Shown: positions 1 through 5,926, counted from the stretch's first letter. The stretch: DNA of 6,226 nucleotides from Candidatus Gastranaerophilales bacterium (GCA_947628355.1 CANQZO010000118.1:1-6226); one strand, 5' to 3'. The notes: generated by a model from the sequence alone, not told the origin. Numbers and translations: made by a program.

Positions 1-366
1 ACAAGAGAAACTTATAAAAAAATTAAAAAAGTTGATAAATTTGATAATGTTGTTAAAAATTTAAAAAAATATGTGAAAGAAGCTGATTCCGAAGATCCGG
101 AAATAAATGTCAAGTATATAATTTTAAAAGGTATGAACGATAATGAAACAGAAATAAGAAAGTTTATCGAATTAATGGTTGGTATCGGAATAAAAAGAGT
201 TTCGCTTCATATTGAACATCGTTACGCTATAGATTTATTTGAAGAAAAAGTACCGTTGCCTGAAAATTATAAAAAATTAGTTAGTCTGTTTTTCTCTTTA
301 TGCAAGGAAAATTCATTATATTTTGATAAGCCTGATGATGTTATGAACTACATTTTAACAAAATGA
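1..366 (+). CDS. Radical SAM protein, C-terminal part (5' end outside window)
   Basis: The frame is open from base 1 to the TGA at 364-366, giving 121 residues with no start in the window; the GTG at 73 is internal to a continuous reading frame and is unlikely to be the real start. The visible part begins TRETYKKIKKVDKFDNVV and continues with a strand-and-turn segment (VKYIILKGMNDNETEI) followed by a helix and IKRVSLHIEH. This order matches the second half of a radical SAM barrel, where the 'S-x-tY-kki' helix is followed by a 'lk-yii-g-NDn' strand. The same order is seen in the radical SAM gene at 1117-2169 (EEKTYKKLVRNGN, then FRLNFVISSLN), so the two look like paralogues. The CxxxCxxC cluster motif must lie upstream and cannot be seen. 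There is only one cysteine and no C-terminal SPASM domain. It ends one base before the convergent TPR gene. The family call is fairly safe; the substrate is unknown. Confidence 0.75.
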   Translation, partial: TRETYKKIKKVDKFDNVVKNLKKYVKEADSEDPEINVKYIILKGMNDNETEIRKFIELMVGIGIKRVSLHIEHRYAIDLFEEKVPLPENYKKLVSLFFSLCKENSLYFDKPDDVMNYILTK

Positions 367-367
367 T

Positions 368-1117
368 TTATTGTAAACCATTTTTAATCGATTCTGCATT
401 AGCTTTATCTTCTTCGCTCAAATCCGAATTTAGTGCTTTTTCAATATCGGATTTTGCATTTTTATAATTGTTAATATCTTTATATAATATACTTCTCATC
501 ATGTAATAATGACCGCAATTTGGTGCCATTTCTATTGCATGGCTTATTGTATTAATTGCTTCTTGTGTTTTTCCCATTTTACTTAAAATATCGGTCTTTA
601 AATCGTATAAAGAGACATCATTTTTATCTGCCAGTATAAACTTATTTACTATTTCAAGAGCTTTAAAACTGTTATTAATTTTAATGTATAGATTTGAATA
701 TTTTTCCGCTTGTAAACGTTCTCCTAAAGGAAATTCTATTATTTTTAATGCTTCTACATAATCTTCGTCTGATAAATAGCCTTTTAAAAGATAGTATGCT
801 TTTTCTCTGTCTTTTTCACTGTTATTTTCATTCAATAAATCTTGTATTTCCGCGCGCTCAAAATAATAATTAAAATTATCATCTTTTATTTCTATTGCTT
901 TATTTATATTATTTAGAGCTTTTTGTACATTGTTTAAATCTTTATTTATAATTGCCAGAGAAAAATAATAATCTGCTAAAGTGTTATCATCATTGGAAAC
1001 TTTTGTTATTGCTTTTTTGAATAAATTACTTGCTTTTTTATATTCTAAATTTATAAAAGCCTTTTTCGCTTCTTCCGCTAATTCCTCATGATTTTTATTG
1101 TTAAAAAATGAAAACAT
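368..1117 (-). CDS. TPR-repeat protein
   Basis: A 249-residue soluble protein made almost wholly of paired helices of the tetratricopeptide type. Repeat-like units are visible at about residues 13-46 (EYKKASNLFKKAI), 48-81 (NNVQKALNNINKAIEI), 167-200 (GKTQEAINTISHAIEMAP) and 201-236 (NNYKNAKSDIEKALN), with more diverged helices between about 82 and 165. I see no signal peptide, membrane segment or enzymatic motif, so it is probably a cytoplasmic protein-binding scaffold. Its ATG overlaps the stop of the upstream radical SAM gene in a TAATG arrangement, and an AAGGAG site lies 7 bases before the start. This points to translational coupling and makes it likely that the two proteins are made together. 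A role in holding the radical SAM enzymes or their peptide or carrier substrate is inference only. It is the last gene of the minus-strand unit; no terminator hairpin is visible after it. Confidence 0.85.
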   Translation of the reverse strand: MFSFFNNKNHEELAEEAKKAFINLEYKKASNLFKKAITKVSNDDNTLADYYFSLAIINKDLNNVQKALNNINKAIEIKDDNFNYYFERAEIQDLLNENNSEKDREKAYYLLKGYLSDEDYVEALKIIEFPLGERLQAEKYSNLYIKINNSFKALEIVNKFILADKNDVSLYDLKTDILSKMGKTQEAINTISHAIEMAPNCGHYYMMRSILYKDINNYKNAKSDIEKALNSDLSEEDKANAESIKNGLQ

Positions 1118-2169
1118 TATTTTTCTCCTTTTTTCTTTATATTAGCATAGTATTTTAAATAATTTACAAATTTTTTTATTAATGAAACTTTTTTAAGCAT
1201 TTGAATTTTTTTATTAATATTTACATTTTTACATTCTTTGAATTTTTTATAATTAATTATGTTTATAAAGTGGTTGTATTTAGGATGATTAGGAGTTGCT
1301 ATGTTGTATAAATCGAAATTTTTTAAGAATTCCGTACCGTTTGATGCCCCGCCATTTTCATCCAGTAAAAGACAATCTACCATTGCACCCAGTTTTTCTG
1401 CCTTTTGAACGTACTTGGGTAATTCTTTATAATTTAATGACGAAATAACAAAATTTAAACGAAAATCATTGATTTTATTTGCCTTTTTTAGTTCAGATAT
1501 ATATTTTAAATTTTTTAAAACTTCTTTTAAATTTCCGTTACGAACAAGTTTTTTATATGTTTTTTCTTCCATTGAGGGAAGTGAAAATTTTATGTTTTCA
1601 ATATTATTTTCTATCCTTAGTGCCTCTATATTCTCTTGTGAAGCGTATATTCCGTTTGTCACCAATTCAAATTTTATATTCGGATAATCTTTTATTATTT
1701 GTTTAATTAGCTTTTTTGAATGTTCACTTACAAAAACTTCCCCCACCATTGATAATCTTACAAATTTAGCATTTTGAAACAAAGGAATTAATTTGGTATT
1801 TATAATCTCATCCCACTTTTTTGCTTCGTTATCAGGCATTTTTCTTACTTCATCGTTGCAAAATACACAGCGTGCAGTGCAGGTATAATCATAACATAGA
1901 CTGATTTCCCTTGGGTAATCAGTTATAAGTTCATATTTTAAATTATTGTTATAACTTTTTAAGCAAATATCAGTATTACAATATTTATAATCACCGTCCA
2001 AAATACTGCGTCTTAATTCTTGTGCGGCTTTTCCGTTCCATATTTCATCAGGTGTCTGTGTAAATATATTGCCTAAACAGTAACTTTTATTCCACCACCT
2101 GCAGCAGCAGTAACAATTCCCGTCTACATCTATTTCAAATTCCTCAAAGGGCTTTGAACAATAATTCAC
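1117..2169 (-). CDS. Radical SAM enzyme with N-terminal SPASM-like domain
   Basis: A 350-residue protein. The radical SAM cluster motif CxxxCxxC is C97-TAR-C101-VF-C104, followed by a GGE-like AdoMet strand (RLSMVGEVF, about 138-146) and strands ELVTNGIY and KFSLPS, so it should bind a [4Fe-4S] cluster and make a 5'-deoxyadenosyl radical. In front of this lies a cysteine-rich segment with the SPASM pattern: C4, then DVDGNCYCCC (C19, C21-C23), C31-LGNIF, DEIWNGKAAQELR, and C64/C69. SPASM domains bind auxiliary Fe-S clusters and normally follow the barrel; here the order is reversed. The last 40 or so residues are lysine-rich. The start is GTG at 2167-2169, chosen because GAGGA lies 6 bases upstream and because the SPASM cysteine C4 comes directly after it. 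SPASM enzymes act mainly on peptides and proteins, but many in sugar loci are uncharacterised, so the substrate is open. It lies 62 bases after the B12-type radical SAM gene and is coupled to the TPR gene. Confidence 0.9.
   Translation of the reverse strand: MNYCSKPFEEFEIDVDGNCYCCCRWWNKSYCLGNIFTQTPDEIWNGKAAQELRRSILDGDYKYCNTDICLKSYNNNLKYELITDYPREISLCYDYTCTARCVFCNDEVRKMPDNEAKKWDEIINTKLIPLFQNAKFVRLSMVGEVFVSEHSKKLIKQIIKDYPNIKFELVTNGIYASQENIEALRIENNIENIKFSLPSMEEKTYKKLVRNGNLKEVLKNLKYISELKKANKINDFRLNFVISSLNYKELPKYVQKAEKLGAMVDCLLLDENGGASNGTEFLKNFDLYNIATPNHPKYNHFINIINYKKFKECKNVNINKKIQMLKKVSLIKKFVNYLKYYANIKKKGEK
1125..1130 (-). promoter_or_regulatory. Ribosome binding site of the TPR gene
   Basis: AAGGAG on the minus strand, 7 bases before the ATG at 1117-1115. 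It lies inside the last codons of the radical SAM gene, whose TAA overlaps the ATG by one base, so translation of the two genes is probably coupled. Confidence 0.75.
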
Positions 2170-2175
2170 TGTTTT

Positions 2176-2180
2176 TCCTC
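2176..2180 (-). promoter_or_regulatory. Ribosome binding site supporting a GTG start
   Basis: GAGGA on the minus strand, 6 bases before the GTG at 2169-2167. It decides the start of the SPASM-type radical SAM gene, which has no ATG near its N-terminus. Confidence 0.7.
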
Positions 2181-2197
2181 GTTAATAGGCACGATAT

Positions 2198-2219
2198 AAG
2201 ATTATCATTAAAAGATTAT
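2198..2219. repeat. Short direct repeat in the gap between the radical SAM genes
   Basis: AAGATTAT occurs at 2198-2205 and again at 2212-2219, a 14-base period, and overlaps the candidate promoter at 2199-2227. It could be an operator but may also be chance in AT-rich sequence. Confidence 0.3.
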
Positions 2220-2227
2220 GATGTAAA
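2199..2227 (-). promoter_or_regulatory. Candidate internal promoter before the SPASM-type radical SAM gene
   Basis: Reading the minus strand, TTTACA (2227-2222, five of six to TTGACA) is followed after 17 bases by TAATCT (2204-2199), with TG one base before it, as in an extended -10. It lies in the 62-base gap between the two radical SAM genes and about 30 bases before the GTG start. The -10 matches only the three most important positions, so this is a weak call in AT-rich DNA. Confidence 0.25.
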
Positions 2228-2231
2228 TGAT

Positions 2232-3626
2232 TTACCATAATTTGAATAAATGATAATTTATCATACTTTTTAATATATATTTAGTCTGTGAAATAGGAAT
2301 GTCATTTAATAAATTCCAAAGTCTTCGCGGTCTGAAATAAAATTTCCAATATGATTTTTGTATAATTCTTAATATTTCTTCTTCCGTTAAATTATCCGGT
2401 ATCCAGTCAGGTTTCGAGATAAAAGAATGTGAATAATCCGTTTGACAGGTTGTGTGCATTTTATTATATAAATCTGACCCCGGCAGTATTCTTAATGCAA
2501 AAAAACCTGCTCGGTCCAATTTACTGTGTACTGCATAGTCTGCAGTTTTTTTCATTGTTTCTTGTGTTTCCCCGGGGAGTCCGAAAATAAAGTTCCCCTG
2601 TGTTATCATTCCGGCTTCGTGCGCCCAATTAACAGACATATCAATTTGTTCAATTGTTTCGCCTTTTCTGATGTTTTTTAATATTTGATTATCGGCTGAT
2701 TCAATACCAAAATCTATTAAGTAGCATCCCGATTTTTTCATTAGTTCTAAAACTTCTTTATCAACTTTATCCGCTCTAACTCCGTTTGGAGTTGACCAAT
2801 TAATTTTTATATTGTTCTCAAGCAGAGCATTACAAAGGTCAATGACATAATCACGATTTATTGTTAAATTATCGTCGGTAAATTGAAGCTCTTTAATACC
2901 CAGTTCTTTTATTTGGAATTTAATTTCCTCAATTACATTGGCTACGCTTCTTTGTCTTATTCCTTTGTAGAAGTTATTGGATGAACAGAATGTACATCTT
3001 GAAGGACAACCTCTTGAAGTCATTACAATACCTATAGGGTTGCCTCTTGCAATAACTGCGTGCGGTGAATGCGGGTATGATGCGGGAGGCAGTGCAAGCC
3101 AATCAGGCATGGGAATTGTATCTAAATCCGTTACTGTTTCTGCTTTTACGACAGGGCGCTCATACCCCTCCCCATCAAACATTGTATTATCATCTTTTAA
3201 GTCTTCAAGAGTATAGACTCCTTGAATATTTTTGTAGTTAAGATTATTATCCAATACCTTTTTTATGGGAATTTCACCCTCACCTGCTACTACGAAATCA
3301 GCATTAGAGTCTTTTAATGTACTGTATGGCATAAAAGTCGGATGAACTCCGCCTAAATGAACAATGTAATTTTTTTCTTTTATTTCTTTTATTTTTCTTG
3401 AGATACTGCAGGCTTGATTATAAAATGCTGTTAAACAGTGTATTCCGATTATATCAGGATTCTCTTTTTTAACAATTTCAATAATCTTATCATCATTTAA
3501 CTTGTCGCGTAAAGCATCAATGATTACTACTTGAGCACTGCAATATTTTTTTACGTAGGATGATAAATATAAAATACCAAGAGGCGGTGCAAGTACGTAT
3601 GTATCAAAGTTTGGGATTATATACAT
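2232..3626 (-). CDS. B12-binding-domain radical SAM enzyme (class B type)
   Basis: 464 residues from the ATG at 3624-3626. The N-terminus is a cobalamin-binding Rossmann domain (about 1-140): it opens MYIIPNFDTYVLAPPLGILY, with GGVHPTFMP at 92-100 and GEGE at 115-118. The DxHxxG motif is absent, as is usual in this class. The radical SAM barrel follows, with C207-PSR-C211-TF-C214, then QFTDDNLTINRD (248-259), DFGIESAD (305-312) and FGLPGET (348-354), and a C-terminal arginine-rich region (FYFRPRRLW). Relatives use cobalamin and AdoMet to methylate or rearrange unreactive carbons (BchE and hopanoid-methylating HpnP are known members); which reaction occurs here is not visible. An open frame runs back to a TTG at 3708-3710, but that would overlap the divergent cupin gene and add 28 residues in front of the first Rossmann strand, so I reject it. 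An AAGGGG site sits 19 bases before the ATG, which is too far (see findings). First gene of the minus-strand unit. Confidence 0.9.
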   Translation of the reverse strand: MYIIPNFDTYVLAPPLGILYLSSYVKKYCSAQVVIIDALRDKLNDDKIIEIVKKENPDIIGIHCLTAFYNQACSISRKIKEIKEKNYIVHLGGVHPTFMPYSTLKDSNADFVVAGEGEIPIKKVLDNNLNYKNIQGVYTLEDLKDDNTMFDGEGYERPVVKAETVTDLDTIPMPDWLALPPASYPHSPHAVIARGNPIGIVMTSRGCPSRCTFCSSNNFYKGIRQRSVANVIEEIKFQIKELGIKELQFTDDNLTINRDYVIDLCNALLENNIKINWSTPNGVRADKVDKEVLELMKKSGCYLIDFGIESADNQILKNIRKGETIEQIDMSVNWAHEAGMITQGNFIFGLPGETQETMKKTADYAVHSKLDRAGFFALRILPGSDLYNKMHTTCQTDYSHSFISKPDWIPDNLTEEEILRIIQKSYWKFYFRPRRLWNLLNDIPISQTKYILKSMINYHLFKLW

Positions 3627-3645
3627 TAACTTAATAATCGGATTT

Positions 3646-3651
3646 CCCCTT
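3646..3651 (-). promoter_or_regulatory. Misplaced Shine-Dalgarno-like site of the B12-type radical SAM gene
   Basis: AAGGGG on the minus strand is the only good ribosome-binding sequence near the start of this gene. It is 19 bases from the first suitable ATG (3626-3624) but 7 bases from an in-frame ATT (3638-3636). No ATG, GTG or TTG lies at the normal distance. Confidence 0.4.
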
Positions 3652-3668
3652 CGCTCCAATGTTTTAAT

Positions 3669-3684
3669 TTTATTATATAATAAA
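3669..3684. promoter_or_regulatory. Palindromic divergent promoter core
   Basis: TTTATTATATAATAAA is a perfect 16-base palindrome; with one mismatched pair it extends to 3665-3688. It carries a TATAAT -10 hexamer on the plus strand (3676-3681) and another on the minus strand (3672-3677). It lies between the divergent cupin and B12-type radical SAM genes, where promoters are expected. No good -35 box stands 16-18 bases upstream on either strand. In AT-rich DNA a TATAAT can arise by chance, so position and symmetry are the main support. Confidence 0.5.
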
Positions 3685-3687
3685 TTT

Positions 3688-4119
3688 ATGATAAAGGAGA
3701 TTTGTTTCAAAAATAAGCAAATAGCTTTGATTATAAAAAACGGATATACCGTCAGCGGAGTAAATTTCGTAACGGATTGTAATTCTGCTCAGCAGGTCGG
3801 GTTTATGTCTCACCCTAAAAATACGGAAATAAAGGCGCATGTTCATAAAATAATTGAACGTAAAGTTTCTTTAACTCAAGAAGTTTTAATTATTAAAAAG
3901 GGGAAACTTCGCTTGGATTTGTATTCTCAAGAAAAAGAATATATTGAAAGCGTTATTATCTCATCTGGTGATGTTGTTATTCTTTCTTATGGCGGGCATG
4001 GATTAAAATGTTTGGAAGATGTGGAAATGATAGAAGTAAAGCAGGGACCTTATTTATGCGAAAATGATAAAGAAAGATTTGCTTCCGTTAAAGAAGAAAA
4101 GGTTGTAATAAATGAGTGA
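3688..4119 (+). CDS. Cupin-fold protein of polysaccharide loci
   Basis: 143 residues forming a single cupin barrel. Metal-ligand residues are present: H51 and H53 in KAHVHK, E65 in TQEVL, G72 in the turn KKGKL, and H104 in SYGGHGLK after GDVVIL. The conserved-looking tail DVEMIEVKQGPY is one I recall from cupins next to sugar aminotransferases in O-antigen-type clusters. Family knowledge allows a sugar isomerase or epimerase or a non-catalytic binding protein; there is no proof of either. The ATG at 3688 is chosen because the first residues (MIKEI) fit the start of the fold and no in-frame ATG, GTG or TTG lies close upstream. There is no Shine-Dalgarno before it; instead a TATAAT box ends 6 bases before it, and an AAGGAG occurs inside codons 3-4. 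The stop overlaps the start of the aminotransferase gene by 8 bases, so the pair is an operon with a likely joint function. Confidence 0.85.
   Translation: MIKEICFKNKQIALIIKNGYTVSGVNFVTDCNSAQQVGFMSHPKNTEIKAHVHKIIERKVSLTQEVLIIKKGKLRLDLYSQEKEYIESVIISSGDVVILSYGGHGLKCLEDVEMIEVKQGPYLCENDKERFASVKEEKVVINE
4097..4102 (+). promoter_or_regulatory. Ribosome binding site of the aminotransferase gene
   Basis: AAAAGG inside the end of the cupin gene, 9 bases before the ATG at 4112. The two frames overlap as ATGAGTGA, a layout typical of coupled translation. Confidence 0.55.
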
Positions 4120-5233
4120 ATTTATCCCGGTGTTTGAACCGCTGCTTGACGGAAATGAAAAGAAATATTTAAACGAATGTATTGATAAAGGCTGGATAGG
4201 CTCAAACGGACCTTTCGTAAAGCAACTGGAACACGATTTTTCGGCATACTGCTGTCAAAAATACGGCAGTACCGTTACAAACGGTACTGCGGCTCTTGAA
4301 GTTGCGCTTCAGGCAATGAAAGATGAATATAGCTGGAGTGATTATGATGAAATAATTGTACCGTCATTTAATATTATTTCTTCGGCGCAGGCGTGTATTT
4401 ATAATAAACTTAAACCTGTTTTTGTTGATTGCGAAGATGAAACTTGGAATATTGATGTTAATAAAATTGAGCAGGTTATTACACCTAAAACCCGCGGGAT
4501 AATTGTTGTTCATATTTATGGGCTTCCATCTGATATGTATAAAATTTTAGATTTAGCTAAAAAATATAATTTAAAAATAATAGAAGATGCAGCGCAGGCT
4601 CACGGTATGACATATAACGGTAAAAAGTGCGGGAGTTTTGGTGATATAAGTACATTTTCATTTTATACCAATAAACATGTAGCTTCGGGCGAGGGCGGTA
4701 TTGTTCTTTCTTCTGATAAAAATTTAATTGATAAAGTTAATTACTATAAGAACTTATGTTTTACAAAGGACAGATTTGTTCATAATCATCTCGGGCATAA
4801 TTTAAGAATGTCTAATTTGCAGGCGGCAGTTGCTTGTGCGCAGTTAGAAAAAATAGAAAAAACAATTGCCATAAAAAAACATATAGGCGGACTTTATCAG
4901 GAATTGCTTAAAAATATTCCCGCAAAACTTTCAAAAGCAAAAATGCCTTATGCAGAAAATCATTATTGGGTATTTGGATTAGTTCTTAATGATGATATTA
5001 AATTAAATGCCAAAACAGCTATGGAAAAATTGGCTCAAGCTAATATAGAAACCCGCCCGTTCTTTTATTCGCTTCATCTGCAAAGGGCTGTCTTAAATTT
5101 AGGGATTAAAGACAATATTTCAAGGCCTGTTAGCGAAAAAATATATGAAAAAGGATTTTATATCCCGACAGGCTTGACTCTTACGGTTGAAAAAATTGAA
5201 TATATATCCAATCAAATTAAAGCCCTGTTTTAA
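4112..5233 (+). CDS. DegT/DnrJ/EryC1/StrS-family PLP sugar aminotransferase
   Basis: 373 residues, the usual length for this family, which transfers an amino group (commonly from glutamate) to a keto group of an NDP-sugar. Seen in order: IPVFEPLLDGNEKKYL at the N-terminus, GSNGPFVKQLE (30-40), the cofactor phosphate-binding TNGTAALEVAL (57-66), DEIIVPSFNIIS (79-90), the PLP-nitrogen aspartate D159 in IIEDAAQAHG, the catalytic lysine K188 in SFYTNKHVASGEGG, and the NLRMSNLQAAVACAQLE dimer segment (230-246). All key residues are present, so it should be active. The pattern looks most like perosamine-synthase-type C4 aminotransferases, but substrate choice cannot be read with confidence. AAAAGG lies 9 bases before the ATG. 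The start overlaps the cupin stop by 8 bases, and the 3' end overlaps the convergent glycosyltransferase gene by 17 bases. The segment coding for the phosphate-binding loop contains a perfect inverted repeat (see 4266-4290). Confidence 0.95.
   Translation: MSEFIPVFEPLLDGNEKKYLNECIDKGWIGSNGPFVKQLEHDFSAYCCQKYGSTVTNGTAALEVALQAMKDEYSWSDYDEIIVPSFNIISSAQACIYNKLKPVFVDCEDETWNIDVNKIEQVITPKTRGIIVVHIYGLPSDMYKILDLAKKYNLKIIEDAAQAHGMTYNGKKCGSFGDISTFSFYTNKHVASGEGGIVLSSDKNLIDKVNYYKNLCFTKDRFVHNHLGHNLRMSNLQAAVACAQLEKIEKTIAIKKHIGGLYQELLKNIPAKLSKAKMPYAENHYWVFGLVLNDDIKLNAKTAMEKLAQANIETRPFFYSLHLQRAVLNLGIKDNISRPVSEKIYEKGFYIPTGLTLTVEKIEYISNQIKALF
4266..4290. repeat. Perfect 11-base inverted repeat inside the aminotransferase gene
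   Basis: GCAGTACCGTT (4266-4276) and its exact reverse complement AACGGTACTGC (4280-4290) are separated by ACA. The stem has six G-C pairs, which is strong for this AT-rich window. It encodes the segment around the cofactor phosphate loop (GSTVTNGTA). No T run follows on either strand, so it is not a standard terminator. Confidence 0.85.
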
Positions 5234-5918
5234 TTTTGATAATATTAAAAAAGGCTTCAAATAATATATCAGCGTCGAATTTGGAAGCACCTTTTTTGCG
5301 TACTTCAAAATATATAGGGAATTCTGCTGTTTTTAAGCCGTTTTTTACCGCTTTATATTTCATTTCCGCGCCGAATATAAATCCTCTTACTTTTATGCTG
5401 TCGAGGTTAATTTTATCTAAGGCAGATTTTGTATAAGTGTTAAACCCTTCTGTCCAATCAATAAATTTGCGCCCTAAAATAAGCCTTGCATATATGTTTC
5501 CGCCAACTGAAGTTAAATTGCGGAACCAATGTTTTTCATCAGTTCCTCCGCCTTGCATATATCTTGAGCCTGACGCCACATCAAAACCTTTATTTATTAA
5601 CTCAATCGCGTCTTTTATATATCTAGGATTATGCGAAAAATCGGCGTCACAGGTGGTAAATAATTCAAACCCGTTATTAATACCCCACTTAAATCCGTTT
5701 ATGTACGCTTTAGCCAGCCCGCCTTTTTTTTCTTGAATAAGCAAATATAAGTTTTTATACTCCGCTTGCATGGATTTTACTGCTTCTGCGGTATTATCGG
5801 GCGAAGAGTCATCTACAATCAGAATGCTTATATTTTCATACAAATTAAATATTTCTCGTACAATTTTTTGAATATTATCATATTCATTGTACGTAGGAAT
5901 TACAACTAAGTGCTTCAT
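5217..5918 (-). CDS. Family 2 glycosyltransferase, polyprenyl-phosphate mannose synthase (DPM1)-like
   Basis: 233 residues, a single GT-A catalytic domain. Visible motifs are VVIPTYNEYDNI at the start, IVDDSSPDNT (34-43), the metal-binding DAD in TTCDADFSHNP (88-98), ASGSRY (115-120), DWTEGFNTYTKSAL (154-167), GFIFGAEM (179-186) and PIYFEVRKKGASKFD (201-215). These are the landmarks of dolichyl/polyprenyl-phosphate mannosyltransferases, which move mannose from GDP-mannose to a lipid phosphate on the cytoplasmic face of the membrane. There are no membrane helices, so this is the short soluble form. The usual DPTSGFR motif reads DWTEGFN here, so another sugar donor is possible. It starts 8 bases after the alaS stop and has no clear Shine-Dalgarno, suggesting reinitiation after alaS. 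Its end overlaps the aminotransferase gene by 17 bases on the opposite strand. Confidence 0.9.
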   Translation of the reverse strand: MKHLVVIPTYNEYDNIQKIVREIFNLYENISILIVDDSSPDNTAEAVKSMQAEYKNLYLLIQEKKGGLAKAYINGFKWGINNGFELFTTCDADFSHNPRYIKDAIELINKGFDVASGSRYMQGGGTDEKHWFRNLTSVGGNIYARLILGRKFIDWTEGFNTYTKSALDKINLDSIKVRGFIFGAEMKYKAVKNGLKTAEFPIYFEVRKKGASKFDADILFEAFFNIIKIKTGL

Positions 5919-5926
5919 ACTATTTT

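Noticed and set aside
73..366. A complete short gene starting at GTG 73
   Set aside because: The frame is open to the window edge, and residues coded upstream of 73 fit the same radical SAM barrel, so it is the tail of a larger gene.
1469..1706. Open frames on the plus strand inside the SPASM-type radical SAM gene
   Set aside because: Phenylalanine- and leucine-rich translations are the antisense image of a lysine-rich AT-rich gene, with no domain or ribosome site.
2250..2264. Palindrome ATGATAA-T-TTATCAT resembling a Fur-type operator
   Set aside because: The arm spacing differs from the Fur 7-1-7 box, it lies in the coding end of the B12-type radical SAM gene, and AT-rich codons explain it.
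2977..3216. Plus-strand open frame inside the B12-type radical SAM gene
   Set aside because: It is antisense to the conserved CxxxCxxC region of a well-supported gene and shows no recognisable domain.
3627..3710. 28-residue N-terminal extension of the B12-type radical SAM protein from a TTG at 3710
   Set aside because: It would overlap the divergent cupin start, lacks a ribosome site, precedes the natural first strand of the cobalamin domain, and begins upstream of the probable minus-strand transcript start.
4266..4300. Hairpin as a rho-independent terminator
   Set aside because: The stem is not followed by a T run on either strand and lies early in an intact gene.
5120..5308. Minus-strand frame across the aminotransferase/glycosyltransferase junction
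   Set aside because: It overlaps two well-supported genes and has no known domain or start signal.
5236..5736. Two plus-strand open frames opposite the glycosyltransferase gene
   Set aside because: They are antisense shadows of a gene with all its catalytic motifs intact.
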